DNA of 64,000 nt from positions 1,860,001 to 1,924,000 of the forward strand of contig JANCIK010000008.1 in NCBI GenBank assembly GCA_028532985.1, in the 5' to 3' direction. The notes beneath the pieces were generated by a model. It was not told the DNA's origin. It made no database searches and saw only the letters and a list, made by a program, of their open reading frames with translations. The translations under genes were made by a program, and so were the position numbers. Every line of letters starts with the position of its first letter. The stretch's first letter is position 1. The stretch comes from Stropharia rugosoannulata (taxonomy: Eukaryota > Basidiomycota > Agaricomycetes > Agaricales > Strophariaceae). Of the stretch, positions 21,054 through 33,586 are shown in pieces.

Positions 21054-22303
21054 CTAGATAGTGGCTTTTTCGAGATCAGGGGTACCATTTTGCCCTTCTT
21101 GCCTCATGGAATGATGTGACAGATTATATGTAGTCGGTCGCTGGAATTGAATGTCAGAGAAATGGGATGAATTGGATGGTCCTGCGGTCGTTTGTTTTGA
21201 CAACAGCCCAATCTGAGCTACCATGAGCGTTGGTGCAATACTCTAGCCAAGATGATACAGGTCAAATTTGAGTACATCGTGAAAGATTCAGAGGCCAGTA
21301 CTAAGGACGTACTGTCATGAGTGAATTCAATGCAAATACATAGTTATCAAAGCCAAAAAATGGCACCACTATGCTTGTATTGCTAAAGTTTAAGGCTGAT
21401 ATAATGCCTCCAATTGCAAAGAGAATGCCTGTTATAGAGTAGATCATGGACGATTCAATTAAGATATAGACAATTCGTCGGTATCTCCCTTTACTTCGTG
21501 TTTCCCCTGTAGATCGTATTATTCTGTGGCAAATAATAACTGTTGCCGACACCGTTGTTGCAGCGGTGATGGCGCCAACTAAAGAGGGAAGTAGTAGCAT
21601 GACACTTGTTTGCATTGTCGGATTTAGTACTGAAAGTACTATACTTATAACCGCTAAGACTTCAGGGAGGTCAGTGTGATTATCAGTTTCCAGTACGTTT
21701 TGACTTACCGGTTTCACATGTATAGAAAAGTAGTGGAACTGAGATTCGTATCCATGAGCCACCAACCATAAAATAGCACCTCCATAACTTGCAAAATTCA
21801 AAAAACATATAGGACGAAGTAAACAAGAAAGGTGACTTACAAGTAGACCGTCTGCCAATGCATATCCTATGTACTGAAGTACAGTGGAAGCAAGAGTATT
21901 TGCCTGGTCACCCTGTTCAAAAAATTCGAGCTCTGAGAGTATTGTGTCACCGTGGTCAACAAGGGCATCACTAATATATTGCCATTGTAGAGCCAGAGTC
22001 GCCATGCTATCAGCAAAAAGTGCTGACAGAATAAAAATAATAATAAATCGGTTCTTGGTGTCCCGAGTAGCTACAATTGTTCACTTCAGCCTCGCCTGCC
22101 CTAGCATTCAAATTGAGGATACACACCATAGAGATATATTGTTCCCCCAAACAACATAACATACATCCCTGAGCTTTGTAAGTCCGGTTCAGAATATACA
22201 GACATCACATACCCATGGAAAAAACCAGCATAAGGGTTGAATTGAGGTAGTCACTGACCACAAGCCTTTCGATGTGGGTTATGCTGCTGCTGCTGAGAGA
22301 CAT
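21054..22303 (-). CDS. Putative seven-helix membrane protein, paralogue of the 1087-2458 gene
   Basis: Start MSLSSSSITHIERLVVSDYLN at 22303; the following exons give FSMG / MYVMLFGGTIYLYG / NRFIIIFILSALFADSMATLALQWQY...YALADGLL, then VSVMLLLPSLVGAITAATT-like and the RGRYRRIVYILIESSMIYS region, IGGIISALNFSNTS, FDNYVFALNSLMT, and a long Ser/Gln-rich tail starting SIAPTLMVAQIG and ending DLEKATI. Several hydrophobic segments with the charged loop STGETRSKGRYRR before the penultimate helices match the gene at 1087. Function is unknown; I see no enzyme motif. Confidence 0.68.
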
Positions 22304-23468
22304 GTTTTCTGCTCCATCATACCAAGTGAAGGGTCGTTTATATATGTTAGAAACTTCTCTGTTCTTACATATCAAAGAAGAGGTTTTCATCTGATGCAGC
22401 TAGAACGGCACGTTGCTAGAGATGGGAGAGTTCTAATTGGATAAAGCTGTTCCGGAAGACACAGATTTTCTTTTGATACTTTGCTTTCCATCAGTTGGAT
22501 TACTATGGAACAACAATTATACGGTAGTCATCTTGGTCTAGGCAATCTGCTTCCGAACTTTTTTGATTATCCTTTGTATTCGTATACAAACCTTACCCTC
22601 ATTAATTATCTCGTCAGAAGTTGTATTTCAGCCATTTTTATTTGCCTTTTACGCAGTCACCAGGAGGTAATGTTCAAGTTGGCAGTGCTAAGAGAAGTTG
22701 GAATTGAGATTCTACAGCAACAAGTATGGCAACGGCCTGACTAACTCATAGGACTCAAATTAAGGCTAAACAGTGGTTTAACACTCTCCATCTGATGATA
22801 GGCTATTGTTATGATTTATGGAGTATTCCCATCGCAACTTGATTAGTAGGGATGAGTTGGGAAGCTGGCAGTGGTGGGCAGTGGTATTACTTATCCTCAA
22901 AGTCATCATGTCTTCCCACGACTTTGACGGCTCTCAGACCGCAGAACATCAGTGATCACTACGAAGCACTGGCCAAGGAAGATTTGCTGGCGTGCTCAAG
23001 TATCTACTATGCAGCCAGACCGAGACATATGTTTCTGCTTAGACTTGTGTTTCTATCGACTGTTTTGTAGGTAAACGACCTAGCAGTAAATCAGTGCCCA
23101 TAGACATTTGAAATTTGAAGCTTGAAGCTTCACACTTCGATGCCCATTCAGTTAGCGCAAAGATAGTACAAAGCGGGTACTGAGTGGCTCGTCAGAGGTA
23201 TAAAAATTATTTGAATATTTCGTCATCTGATCCACTAATTAAGTGAGCATAGTTTTTTTGACGAACAAAATTCCGAGAGAATGACATCATCTCATCCGCC
23301 TGCAGACTCATAGATTCTACCAGAAAACTTGGTATTCGAGTCGTCACAAGTCAACTAACGCTGCGTTGACTAGTGTATAATTACTATAACTACTTTATAC
23401 AATAACTACTACACTACTTCTTTTGAACTTGTCCGTATGTGTCTGATGATCTAATCAACTGTGATTGG
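22304..23468. other. Intergenic region, no supported gene
   Basis: Two short plus-strand frames (22481-22744 and 22852-23070) show no family resemblance. At 23107-23120 lies the 14-mer TTTGAAATTTGAAG followed by two GCTTGAA repeats; the same 14-mer occurs at 31212 and, reversed, at 6154. Confidence 0.4.
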
Positions 23469-24111
23469 CTATGCAATCAGATACACTGCAGGACCGGCAA
23501 CGACGTGCAGGTTGAGCTCAGTTATGTTGGCAGGTGTTACAGTAGTGTTAGCATCAGTGACAACAACGAAGCTAGAAGACTGTAAGCTTAACTCGAGACA
23601 TAGCAATGCATTTACTTACATGGTGCCATTTACAATTTCAGCTGTGCCGTTACCAAAGAGCATGCCACCAGGTTGAATAGTCGTACCGGTCGTATTACTG
23701 GTGAGTGTGAGGTCAGTCACGTATGTGGTGTTGAGCTGCGACATCCACGCCACGAACTGTGTGATGAAGAAATGGCGTCATCATCAGAATGTATTCCCTG
23801 GTACAGAATAAAATGAAAGCGTACGCGGGGCGCTCCAGCGGTGGTGTTTGTGACGTAACTGCCGTTGTATTCAACAGTCTTCCCAGGGAGCTCCCACTGG
23901 AGCTCGATTTCGCGGCCGGGGGTAGAGAGTGGGTTGGTGCAGTTCTGGGTGATGGCAGGCCTGGTGTCATGTCCAAATTCGGTCGAATTATAGAGCGTGA
24001 TGGCATCGGGGTTGTTCTGTCATGCAGTTTGTTAGCTCAGAAACCACATATCATTCTAAGAGTTCTCATAGTGATGTTGGTGAACCCTTGGCTCTCAGGT
24101 GATTGCGTAAG
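23469..24111 (-). pseudogene. Asn-glycosylation-rich secreted-type domain, apparently lacking its N-terminus
   Basis: Four exons can be joined on the minus strand: LTQSPESQGFTNITMRTLRMI / NNPDAITLYNSTEFGHDTR...TNTTAGAPR / FVAWMSQLNTTYVTDLTL...EIVNGTM / SSSFVVVTDANTTVTPANIT, ending HVVAGPAVYLIA before the stop at 23469. Introns have good GT-AG ends and branch-like GCTAAC. Nine or so N-x-S/T sites suggest an extracellular protein. No start codon or signal peptide can be joined upstream of 24111; candidate upstream exons run into a stop. I do not recognise the family. It could be a 5'-truncated gene or one whose first exon I failed to find. Confidence 0.45.
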
Positions 24112-24913
24112 CTGATGATCATGTTTAGTGTCAGAAAAGGCAACGGAGTAGCTACAAGGAGATGATATCTTATGTAATTGATTCACATGGCGCAACGGCA
24201 CGTTGGTTCGCATACTACTTAGTCTACATTTCTAAGCTGTATCTACAGTTGATACAACTTGGATGATGTACTGTTGAATTTGTGTGTGAGGGAGCAAGTA
24301 AGCAGGTCGAGCGGACCGGAGCGCACAAATCTGAATCATGTATTATAAGACTCAAGCTCAAGAATCGATCGTGCCTCGTACAAATTTACTCCATTTATAT
24401 TCAATCTGCTTTGTTACTACTCTGGTAATGGCATTGAGCCTTCTCGAGAATGAGGTACGTCTGGAATTCATAAGGACCCTGCCATTTTTAAAAATCACTT
24501 GTAATAGCTTTACTTTTCTCCAGACCAAAACTTCCGTGCTCCGAATCCGTACCTATATCACGCCAGAAAGCGATACCATTCGTGATATCTTCTGCGTAGT
24601 ATTCCATGCATCTTAGATTCTGCCTGAGCACTGACAGTTAAAGATGTCGTTGGCCTTTTGAAAGTCAGTGCGACGACACCTAATTCCCTGAAATAGACTA
24701 ATGACGTCATCATGATAGGTTTTCCCAATGTTCGCCTAGTAGAGTATGTCCTCCGACACGGAGGAAATGCTCCATAACAATGACCCACTTCATCGTCATA
24801 TATCCACAGCTTTGAATAATATAAAGCAAAGGTCTATACTTGCGAAAAGTTAGTATTCCAACAAACCCCATCATCAGTTTAATTATTTACCCTAATAACT
24901 CAATACGACAATC
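24112..24913. other. Intergenic region, no supported gene
   Basis: Short frames on both strands (24338-24616 plus, 24558-24788 minus) lack family resemblance and consistent splice sites. The last 100 nt should contain the promoter of the CsbD-like gene. Confidence 0.4.
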
Positions 24914-25710
24914 ATGCCTCTCTTTGGATCAAAGCACCGCAACGACGATGTATGCTGTTGTCTTTCAGAGCCATTGCTCACTGGCTAATTAAACCTCACC
25001 TCTAGGGGACTACTGATAACAGAAATAAGCTTACTAAAAGCGACCATCATCAAATGCAGCCCACAGGACAAGGTGCACAAGACATGAACACAATGCCACA
25101 TACACAAGGCTTGGGTGCCGGCACCACAGGGTACAACGACAGTTTGCAACCCAACAGTGTGAGTCGCATTGATTCCCCAGAAGACACGCAAATTACTGAC
25201 ATTTCTATGTTATGCAGACGTTGAATCATAACCAATTTAACCAACATCCAGGTGGTCAGCCTTTCACTAACGCACACAATCACCCTGGGGGCACCACCTT
25301 GGGAGGTCCTTCAGGACCGGATAACGTTCCAAGTATTCCACCTACCACCGCGGTCAGTCACGGTCCGGGGTCCAATGGCGGAGGAAGCCAGCGCATCACC
25401 GGCAAGGTGGAGAGCGCAATCGGAACGCTTGTTGGCAGTGCAGCGCTCAAGGAAAAGGGCGCGCAGAAAGAACAGGAAGCAAACACAATCAAGCTGCAAG
25501 GACGTGAGCTCGCTGAGGCTGAGCGACTTGAAGCGGAGGCCTTGATGCGTCGTGAGCGCGCTGTTGCTCATGGTGAGTACCTTCAGTGTTACTTTGAACA
25601 TGAACATAGACTGACCGAGCGTTTCTCCGACGTTAGGTGCACACCCTGCCAATGCCACACTTGGCGGACCCAACCTCGGCGCATCGGGACAAAGCAGAGG
25701 ATACAATTAG
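24914..25710 (+). CDS. Small hydrophilic CsbD-like protein
   Basis: Four exons starting MPLFGSKHRNDD at 24914 and ending ASGQSRGYN at 25710. The first half is Gly/His/Asn/Gln-rich and disordered. The second half has RITGKVESAIGTLVGSAALKEKG, a CsbD-like helical stretch, then a charged alpha-helix (ELAEAERLEAEALMRRERAVAHG) and a final GGPNLGASG tail. Proteins of this layout are common in basidiomycetes and are usually stress-associated by analogy with bacterial CsbD; no biochemical role is established. No signal peptide or membrane segment. The last intron (from about 25572) restores the frame to the family-typical AHPANATLGG ending. Confidence 0.8.
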
Positions 25711-25905
25711 GCGGACTTCTTTGGACTCACGAGCATGTATCACTAGTTCCTTAATATTGTACCTGTAGTGTTGTATCTGTAATACGTGCAGAATTGTCAG
25801 TAGCATCGAACTTGTATGACAAAGCCATATTATATTTCACGGCCCACATGCAAGAGTCCTAGATATTGGTAATTTGTTCGAATCCCATCGTGACAAGCTG
25901 GTGCT

Positions 25906-28900
25906 TTATTCGGTAGTCATCTTACACCGATCGGCGCTCAAGTTCGCGGGATTGCCCCACCATACTGGGAAGTCGACGGCATTACCCCCAGCTCCGAATA
26001 CAGCGAAAGAAAGTATGAAGAGGATGACCTGACTCCCACCATCTAAAGCGGCAGAAAGTAGATAGTTGTACTGAATACCATGTGGCACGCATCAATGAGC
26101 ATTAAATTTGCCAGCAGTGGGCAGTACACACCTTCACGAACCACGCCGGTCGCCGTGTACGCAAGTACCATTGCGAAAAGATGCCTATTACCAAGCATGA
26201 CCACCATTGACCATTTACAGAATAGGGAAGCCTGAGGAACATTAGCGAAATAAGACTGGGAGGCCGCATTACGCACCATCCTATGTACAATGTTACAATC
26301 GGAATATTAATGTATTTCATGGCCCAGGACAGGCGGGACCCTGGTTTTGCCATTTTCCACACAATCCAGAAGGGAATAGGAACAAACAGCCCGATGAACC
26401 TGTAGCAATACGTTCAGACTATGGTGTGCTGCAAGGTTATGGTGTACTGCAAGATTCGTACATTGCAAACGGGATGAGCCAATATCCAGCCGGTTTTCCG
26501 ATAGAAAACAAGTCTTTCCCGAAGGCACCCATAGCTACGGATGCCGAGTTATATTGTTGGATGATCCATCCACTCCACTGTTAACTATGTCAAGAGGAGT
26601 TCTGACACAGTAGAAAGGAGCGAATCTTCACATACGATGCGAGTCCCAATTGGGTCTTGCAGAACTGCTCTATTATGGTCTACGATAGTCTTCATCACTG
26701 AAGATAATGAGACATACGTGGCACGGCAATGCCAAAGCGAACGCACTGGTATAATTAAAAATGGAACCAATAATAGAGCCAGCCTGTGAATGAGCAGTAA
26801 TGAGAATATGTATGCCTACCCTTTTTGAAACGAAAGGACTAACCATTTGCGCCGCAAATGTCATTCTTGGAGGCACCTTAGTATATTGACCCAGCTTAAG
26901 ATCTAGGGAGAACCGTATATCACACAACTGTAGACATGAAGGTAAGAGGTGACTTCCTAACCTTGTAGAAGCAATAGAGTCTGGAAAGATGTGCTATTTC
27001 CAAATAGATTGGCGTACATAACAGGGCTGGAAGATGTAGTTAGAAAGATATATAAATGAAACCTGACAGTACAAACATCGGTTGACCGGGATGAAGGAAC
27101 GCAGCAATAATCTGTATCGCATACTTTGTGGAAATACTGAACCCTATTTTGGATTGATTATTAATGGAAGACATGTACTTTAGACCCCTTGAGGGGTCTG
27201 TGATTGCTTACCCGTAGTAGCCGTGACTGAATATTGATTAAGTTTATCCAACAAGATATAGAGCAAGAACGTGCTTACTGAACCCCAAAACAACGGCAAT
27301 AAGAGCACTAAGGACTGTCAGTATCATGATCGGTAAGCAACAACTTGTACCACAAATCTACCAAAACTTACGTGTAAAGAAGAGGATACTCCAGGCCGGA
27401 ATAAGAACTGTTGCATGAGGTCCTGCATAGGAACACCCGATCCCTACTCCGAGTGATACAAGAAAGAGTACAGCGTAGGCCCATTGAGGAACCTCAGCTG
27501 TCAATAATTTATAATTTGAACCTATAGAAGCTCGCTCAAAAGAGAGAGGGCCACGCACGATACTTTTGCATTTCTATCCGTTGTGGTTAATCAAGTCGGG
27601 TACAGCAGCCCAAAATTGGAAATTACCTTTATAATGGGGGTCATCGACGTCCGCATGGCCCCGCTTCAGGAAGCGCAGCCCTCCGAAAGCTAATTCGACC
27701 CAAAAACAAAGGTTTGAAATGAACAGATAGAAGAGTCTAGAAGAACGTACCGGCACGTAGTTCTGACCAGTGCCAAATAAGGATGTAGGTAAATGCAGAA
27801 CCAAGAGACAGATTGTAGAACAGCTGCGATAAAGCGTATGACGTAGTATATCGCGGTAGCCCGACCGTAGCCAGTGCTGCTTCATTTACTCTGTAGTCCG
27901 AGTTGATTACAGCGGATTGATTGTAGGCCAACCCGTTACTTCCAAAGAGGGCTGTTGACATGAATGGAACATCCCTTCCATTGAACACATTCCCGTAGTA
28001 GGCGGCCGTGAGGACTATATACCCTAATCCCATTCCAACAAAGGAATTGATTTCTATAAACGGTATAACAAAGTGAACAAAATTCGATAAAGTGAAGAAT
28101 AACGTACGGGTTTGCAGTGGCCATACAAGCGGTGTGCCCTGGGTTATTAGAGTCCACGACAAGCTGAACGAGACCAGTCCTAAACCTTCATTGCTGGATC
28201 CGGCCCCGAACAAATTGCGAACGAAGTCGTGCCGGCCATTATCGATCATACAAACAGCAGATATAGCCGTCAAGAGAGGGAAAGCATATTGTGGAATCCA
28301 TTCCCAAAAGAAAATCACAGTAAACTACACGATGAACGGGGATTAATCCATTAGAAAATTCAAAGGAATATACATATTAACATACCACAAGCCAAAAAAA
28401 CTTGCGTCTTTTAACATTTAGAGTTCCGTCAAAATGAAGACTCTGGAGTAGATTGACGATAGAGATATAAGACGGGTAGAATGCGCTGCACACAAAAAAA
28501 CTCAAGAAATGTATCTCAGAGCAAATTATGATGCTCACTATGTCGGGTACACCAGCAATGTACGCACTGTCCCATAAAATGTAGGTTATTTTGAATACAA
28601 ACAGTCCGGCTATCTGACTTACACATTCCTGCAAGACCATAGCCTACAAGTAAAGTTTTGATGACAACTCTGACAGATTAGTCGAACAATCTTACCTAGC
28701 ATCTGTGTAGCAAAGATAGAGAACACTGCAACGGCACTGTTCAAACGAAGATTATAGAACAAATCTGATGTGCACTGGTCTTAGCCAGGGAAATGAACCA
28801 AAAATAACGTTTAAAACTTACCCAGGGCAGCAATGACTTCCATAGCAACTGCTACGCTGGAGGCCGTCGACGCCATTATCACAATAACAGTGTGCTCCCT

Positions 28901-29504
28901 ACGTATGTTAATTGCCCCGTCACTAAAAATAAAATAGGCTTAAGCTCACTTAATATTGAACGGTCCGGGATTTAAGTATCGCCAGAAGCCATGGCGAGGT
29001 ATTATAACTGTAATATTGTTAGACTAATTGAAAAGAAAGGGTAAATCTTCGCACCTGCCATGCCTGTACCTAGTACATAAGCAATGATGAGACAGAAAAG
29101 TTGAGAGACGGTCGCATTCTGAGGCTTGAAAGTGTAGATCGTGGAGAGGACCTAAATCAGATAGTGTTATTTTTTGTTGGAATTAAATGGCATTTACATT
29201 TACTACTTACAGCTGAAAATGCGCTTAGGCCGACTCCGAGAATGATAGACCGTAAAGTGAAGACCGACAATGTAGGGTCGTCGCGAGTGGATATGACCTT
29301 CACGGATGCGTCGTTGTGTCTTTAATGACAATTTAGGCATACACTTACTTGGATAGCAACGGCTTCGGCTTTTTCCAATAGTTTCGCGTTCACAAATACT
29401 TTAGAGGCTATGTCCGAGTCTGGTAGGGATTTCTTCTCATCTTCTAACCCAGCCTCCGGCGCAAAGGGATGCGTGAAGTCACTTGAGGACTTACGCTGAT
29501 CCAT
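25906..29504 (-). CDS. OPT-family oligopeptide transporter 1
   Basis: Proton-coupled importer of small peptides, plasma membrane. Start MDQRKSSSDFTHPFAPE at 29504 (an in-frame ATG at 29588 would add 28 residues). Roughly 20 exons follow. Landmarks: LRSIILGVGLSAFSAVLSTIYTFKPQ; the OPT motif NPGPFNIKEHTVIVIMASTA; GYGLAG; YPSYISIVNLLQSLHF; KRRKFFWLV; WIPQYAFPLLTAISAVCMI; FGAGSSNEGLGLVSFSLSW; and the C-terminal SAALDGGSQVILFILSFAVFGAGGNAVDFPVWWGNP. The C-terminal DGG..IFILSFAVFGAGG..FP.WWGN signature is complete. One possible extra mini-exon near 28500-28640 is unresolved. Close in layout to the second OPT gene at 57578-61042. Confidence 0.88.
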
Positions 29505-32500
29505 GTCTGTTGGTATGAAATGTGCAAACACTGGTTCACCAACTCTTTTCTTTATAGAGGAGGAGGGTTGGAACTCATGACAGGCCAAACAGATGGTATT
29601 TCAATGGATTCAATTCAAGAAAGATTGGACAAAGATAAGAAGGGAGCATTCACCGAGAGTTGCCATACAAGGAATGGTCAGAAGCGCATAATACCGCATT
29701 CCATGCGTCTTATCGTCTTCGCCTGAGTAAACATAGCCACGACAGTGTATATAAGGCCAGCATTGAGGGATTTATCTTATCTGCAAGACATGTCAAACAA
29801 CTTTAGTATGGTATAAGGACTTGGAGATTCGACGTACCGACTCGGAAGCATGACAATTCTCGGCATTTCTGCAGCAGATGTTGCAAGTAGAGAACCAGCT
29901 ATGCTCGTCGAGGTTGCTGTGGTATCCGAACAAAAACATTTGCTTTCATAATAAATGTTATGTCCTTGATGAGAAGAACCTGCCTATATTGTGCGGAAAG
30001 TGTCAACTAAAATAGATACGCCGACGGTGTCGTGGGCAAGACAATCGACTTGGATTCTGCTGCGCGTCGACAGTGACGATACATATTAAATTATACAACG
30101 TCATATATCACTTTGTTCATTCTTACTGGTGGTAATATTGTCAGTGGCAGAATCAGCCATGGCGATACAAATGAATATACCAAGAATATACAGTGACTTT
30201 GAGTACCTCAATGACCCAACATCCGTATCCATATCGTTCGGTGCAATGCAGATAACTTGAAAAGCGTGGTGCACGAGTCTGAGACCATGTATGGAGCGAG
30301 AATGTTTCCAAACAAAACCGTAAGCCGACACCTGAGAAGGACAAGCGAAAGTAATGTATATTTCGGTGAGTGGGAGAAATTGAGCTTCAAAGCGGAAATT
30401 CAAATTCATTCTTACCGAATAAGCGGCGCTTTAATTAAAGAACCCTCCCGGAAGTTGCCCGGGAGCTCGTCCACCTTTGTTTGATCCTCGTGGATATCGA
30501 CCTGCTTGTGTCTGGTAATCAAGCCGTGACGTGGACGATTACGTGCGGGGGCTACGCGATTAAGGAATGCCAGGTTATCGCGGATGGCAAGTCGGGTACG
30601 TTTGAGTAAAGGAGTTATAGGTGAGTTGATGCTGGGCCAGCAAGAGCGTCTGAAGTTCAATTCTAACTTTCAACACAGATAAATGGTGTAATACAATAAG
30701 GACTAAAACTTAGACGTTAACTATTTATCGATGACCCAAAAAGTTCCTGACAATCTTATTTACTATTATCTTGGAGGATTACCTCGTCTTCTGCGGTCAA
30801 TGCGTCACGTTGAACGCCAATGTTCTAACACTCCAACAAAAGTTGTAGCAGGCTCACCATTTGGTGCTTTGACCTTGAATTGACCGACTTGGCTGTACAG
30901 CGTTTGCAGCGACCTCATCTTCTCATCCTGGCTTAAAAATGTTCCGATCACATTGCTAACCAACTCTCACCACTGGCAGTAGAAAACTCCACGTAAACTC
31001 AATATCATCAGCAATTCGACATTTCCCTGTTTATATCAGAACTACTTCTCTCCGCAGTCGGGCTGGGCCTGACTGTGAACAATCTGTGATAGGATTTGTC
31101 ATTAACATTACTCAAACATGACTTGACTTCTAGCATCTGGCAGTCTGAGGCATTGTATGCCACGCCTCGTCAACTTATAACCAGGACATGTGGCTTGAAA
31201 ACGCCTTGAAGTTTGAAATTTGAAGTGGCAAATGGATCGTATCATTTGGAAGCATAGCGCAATCATCTTGTAAAAGTTTCATGACATTCCTTAACTCTCG
31301 CTGATCTCCTAGGTGCTTCAATTTATCATGCTTTATTACCAATAGTCTTTCTCACTGTGTGCTGGACCTGCAGGGCAAATTTTTCTGGATAATTATAGAC
31401 CTACGTCGCTAGAATGTGGACAGAAATCTGTCTTCATTCATTATTGTCAATAATTGCGGCGTGCACTCCTACAGTATGTCATGTCTACTCTATAACACTA
31501 TGGGGTTAATTCTAACATTCCTTAGTGCCCCTGGAAACGACTGCCGGCTACTTTCAACAGACTTCTCAAGATTTTATAATTATCGCAGTCGTGCGCTTGC
31601 TAGCGAGCTTTCTTCCTCCTGCTCTCTTTCAAGTTTCAACTCAAATACTCTGACATTGCAGCCTCGCTTGGGCCGAATATCACTCAGAAGGGTGTTTGGA
31701 TTAGAGTACTGATGCATCAAAGTGGTGAACTTGCAGTCATCGGCGAACTCCTGTGTTGATGGATGCGAACACTGAATCATTTAAACTTCGTGCATAAGTA
31801 TTATTGTCTGCCCATATGTTTCAGTGATGGAGAAATAAGCGACTAGGACAGGCGCCCACCAAGGAACCTGAGTTCCTTGAGAGAGGAGGAGGTAGCATTT
31901 ACTCGTGCACACTCAGTATGCTACCGTTGTATTCATCATGTTCTCATGTCGTCTCCAGTTAAGTGAGCTCAGTTAATGGGAAAGATATTGAGCCACTGAG
32001 CATATCTCCGATGAAGACGATAAAAATAAGCGAAGCAGCCACTCAGCCAAAAATATACATACTGTACTGGAGATCCGACATGAGAATGGCACTCGTGCCG
32101 GTAAGCGAAATGCTGGCAGTCCAGCGGCCAAAAATTAATGCATACTTCCACACTCAAATGTCCATGCTCTCATACATAGTCTCTCCTTCTGGGAGCGAAC
32201 TTATTTATTCCGAGGAAACGAATTCAATGCACACTGCGCAGCAAGGCTTCCGGACAAACCAGCTTGAAACTCGTGAAATCAATACCTAAACTGGACCATG
32301 GAGCCCATGGTTTCCCCATTGGTTTGACCGAACATGTTTACATCTACTTATTCTGCCTTCGTGTGCTCCAAAACCGGTCAGTTTTGACTGATCATGATCA
32401 CGGAAGGCCTTCGTTACGTTTATAGCTTGTGGGTGTCATCTCTGACCGCGAATCCAGTCATCTGTCGCGCTCGTTATGCAGGAACAGCTGACAATTTGAC

Positions 32501-32701
32501 AGAAGACAAGAAGCGGATCTTTTCACGTATTCAGTGAAACAGGTCGCCTAATTTTATCATATTTCAGCGAAATGAGAATGGGACATGCCTGCATCCTTTG
32601 CCGTATAAAATGCGTTCCGAAACCCTACTAGCACCTAAGGCATCCTCTCTTGTCTTACTTCCTTATACTCTCTCTCTACCAAAAGTCGAAGTAGCCCCAA
32701 C
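29505..32701. other. Long region with unassigned minus-strand coding-like fragments
   Basis: On the minus strand 30412-30660 gives an Arg/Pro-rich 82-residue frame (FRRSCWPSINSPITPLLKR...) that ends exactly at a good donor (CGGTAAGAATG), and the next acceptor opens VSAYGFVWKHSRSIHG. A second minus-strand piece near 30850-30960 reads GTFLSQDEKMRSLQTLYSQ. I could not connect these to a start, an end or a known family, so a degenerate or atypical gene is possible. The rest, including 31200-32600, shows only short frames. A TATATAAGG sequence sits at 29748-29756. Confidence 0.35.
32604..32610 (+). promoter_or_regulatory. TATA box of the DUF3455 gene
   Basis: TATAAAA 92 nt upstream of the ATG at 32702. 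Confidence 0.55.
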
Positions 32702-33586
32702 ATGGTTCCCTTCTTCACATTCCTTTCTTTTGCGCTCACCGCACCACTTTTGGCGTCGGGTATCGTGCTGCCTCGTTCAGAATGCAGCGTCAGCAGCTTG
32801 ACGATACCCAACCTGAACGGCCTACCCGCTCCTACTGCGAAGGGCACCTTTGTTGGCGTCGCTTTTGGCACCCAAAACTACACATGCAACGCAGCCACCG
32901 GCACCTTCACGTATGTTCCTTTTTAATCTAGCTAAAGATAAAACGTGTTAACTAGTTTTGTACAGTAACGTCGGTGCTGTTGCGGAGCTCTTCGATATCT
33001 CATGCCTCACCAGCTCCTTCCTCTTCCCTGTCCTGAGCGATATTGCCTTCTCTGCTTGGGAGGCAGCTCCCCCCTCTGTCCCGATCCAGGAAGTTATCAA
33101 TGACTTACATGCCTTCCCCACCCCTGCCATCCTTGGTACGCTTTCCGCTCCTTCTTTTCCCCAGGAAGACTTATTTACGATTGGTTTAATCTAGGTCAAC
33201 ACTACTACGTTACAAACCCACTCACGGGCTCTGGGATTGATCCAAAATGGGACTTCACGTCTCAAGGCGCGACCGCAGGCAACCCCAACGCATTTGTAGT
33301 AGCTGCCAAGAATACTGCAACAAACGCACCCGATAGCGCGACTGATATCCAATGGGTATTCCTTACGGCGCTTACTGGCGAGCTCGCATCGCAGGTCTAC
33401 AGGACCGACACCCGTGGTGGACAGCCACCTACTTCTGTGCGTGCAAATCCTCATTTGGTTAAATCAAACGTAAAATGACCCATAACTAACTTTATCACAC
33501 ACTGTTCCATCCAGTGTACCGCAGAATCTGAACCTATCGTAGTCAAGTATGCGGCTAAGTATTGGGGCTTTGGAGGGTCCCTGTAG
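32702..33586 (+). CDS. Secreted DUF3455-family protein
   Basis: Four exons, starting at 32702, with the first two introns at 32911-32965 and from about 33136. Signal peptide MVPFFTFLSFALTAPLLASG, then a mature protein with the family pattern: ECSVSSLTIP, LPAPTAKGTFVGVAFGTQNYTC, TFTNVGAVAELFDISC, HYYVTNPLTGSGIDPKWDF, NAFVVAAKNTATNAP, DIQWVFLTALTGELASQVYRTDTRGG, and a final Cys-containing CTAESEPIVVKYAAKYWGFGG. DUF3455 proteins are secreted by many fungi and are often mislabelled malate dehydrogenase; their function is unknown. Length (about 245 residues) and all blocks are complete. Confidence 0.9.

Noticed and set aside
25870..25895. TTGTTCGAATCCCATCG resembles a tRNA B-box
   Set aside because: No matching A-box, acceptor stem or anticodon arm can be folded upstream.
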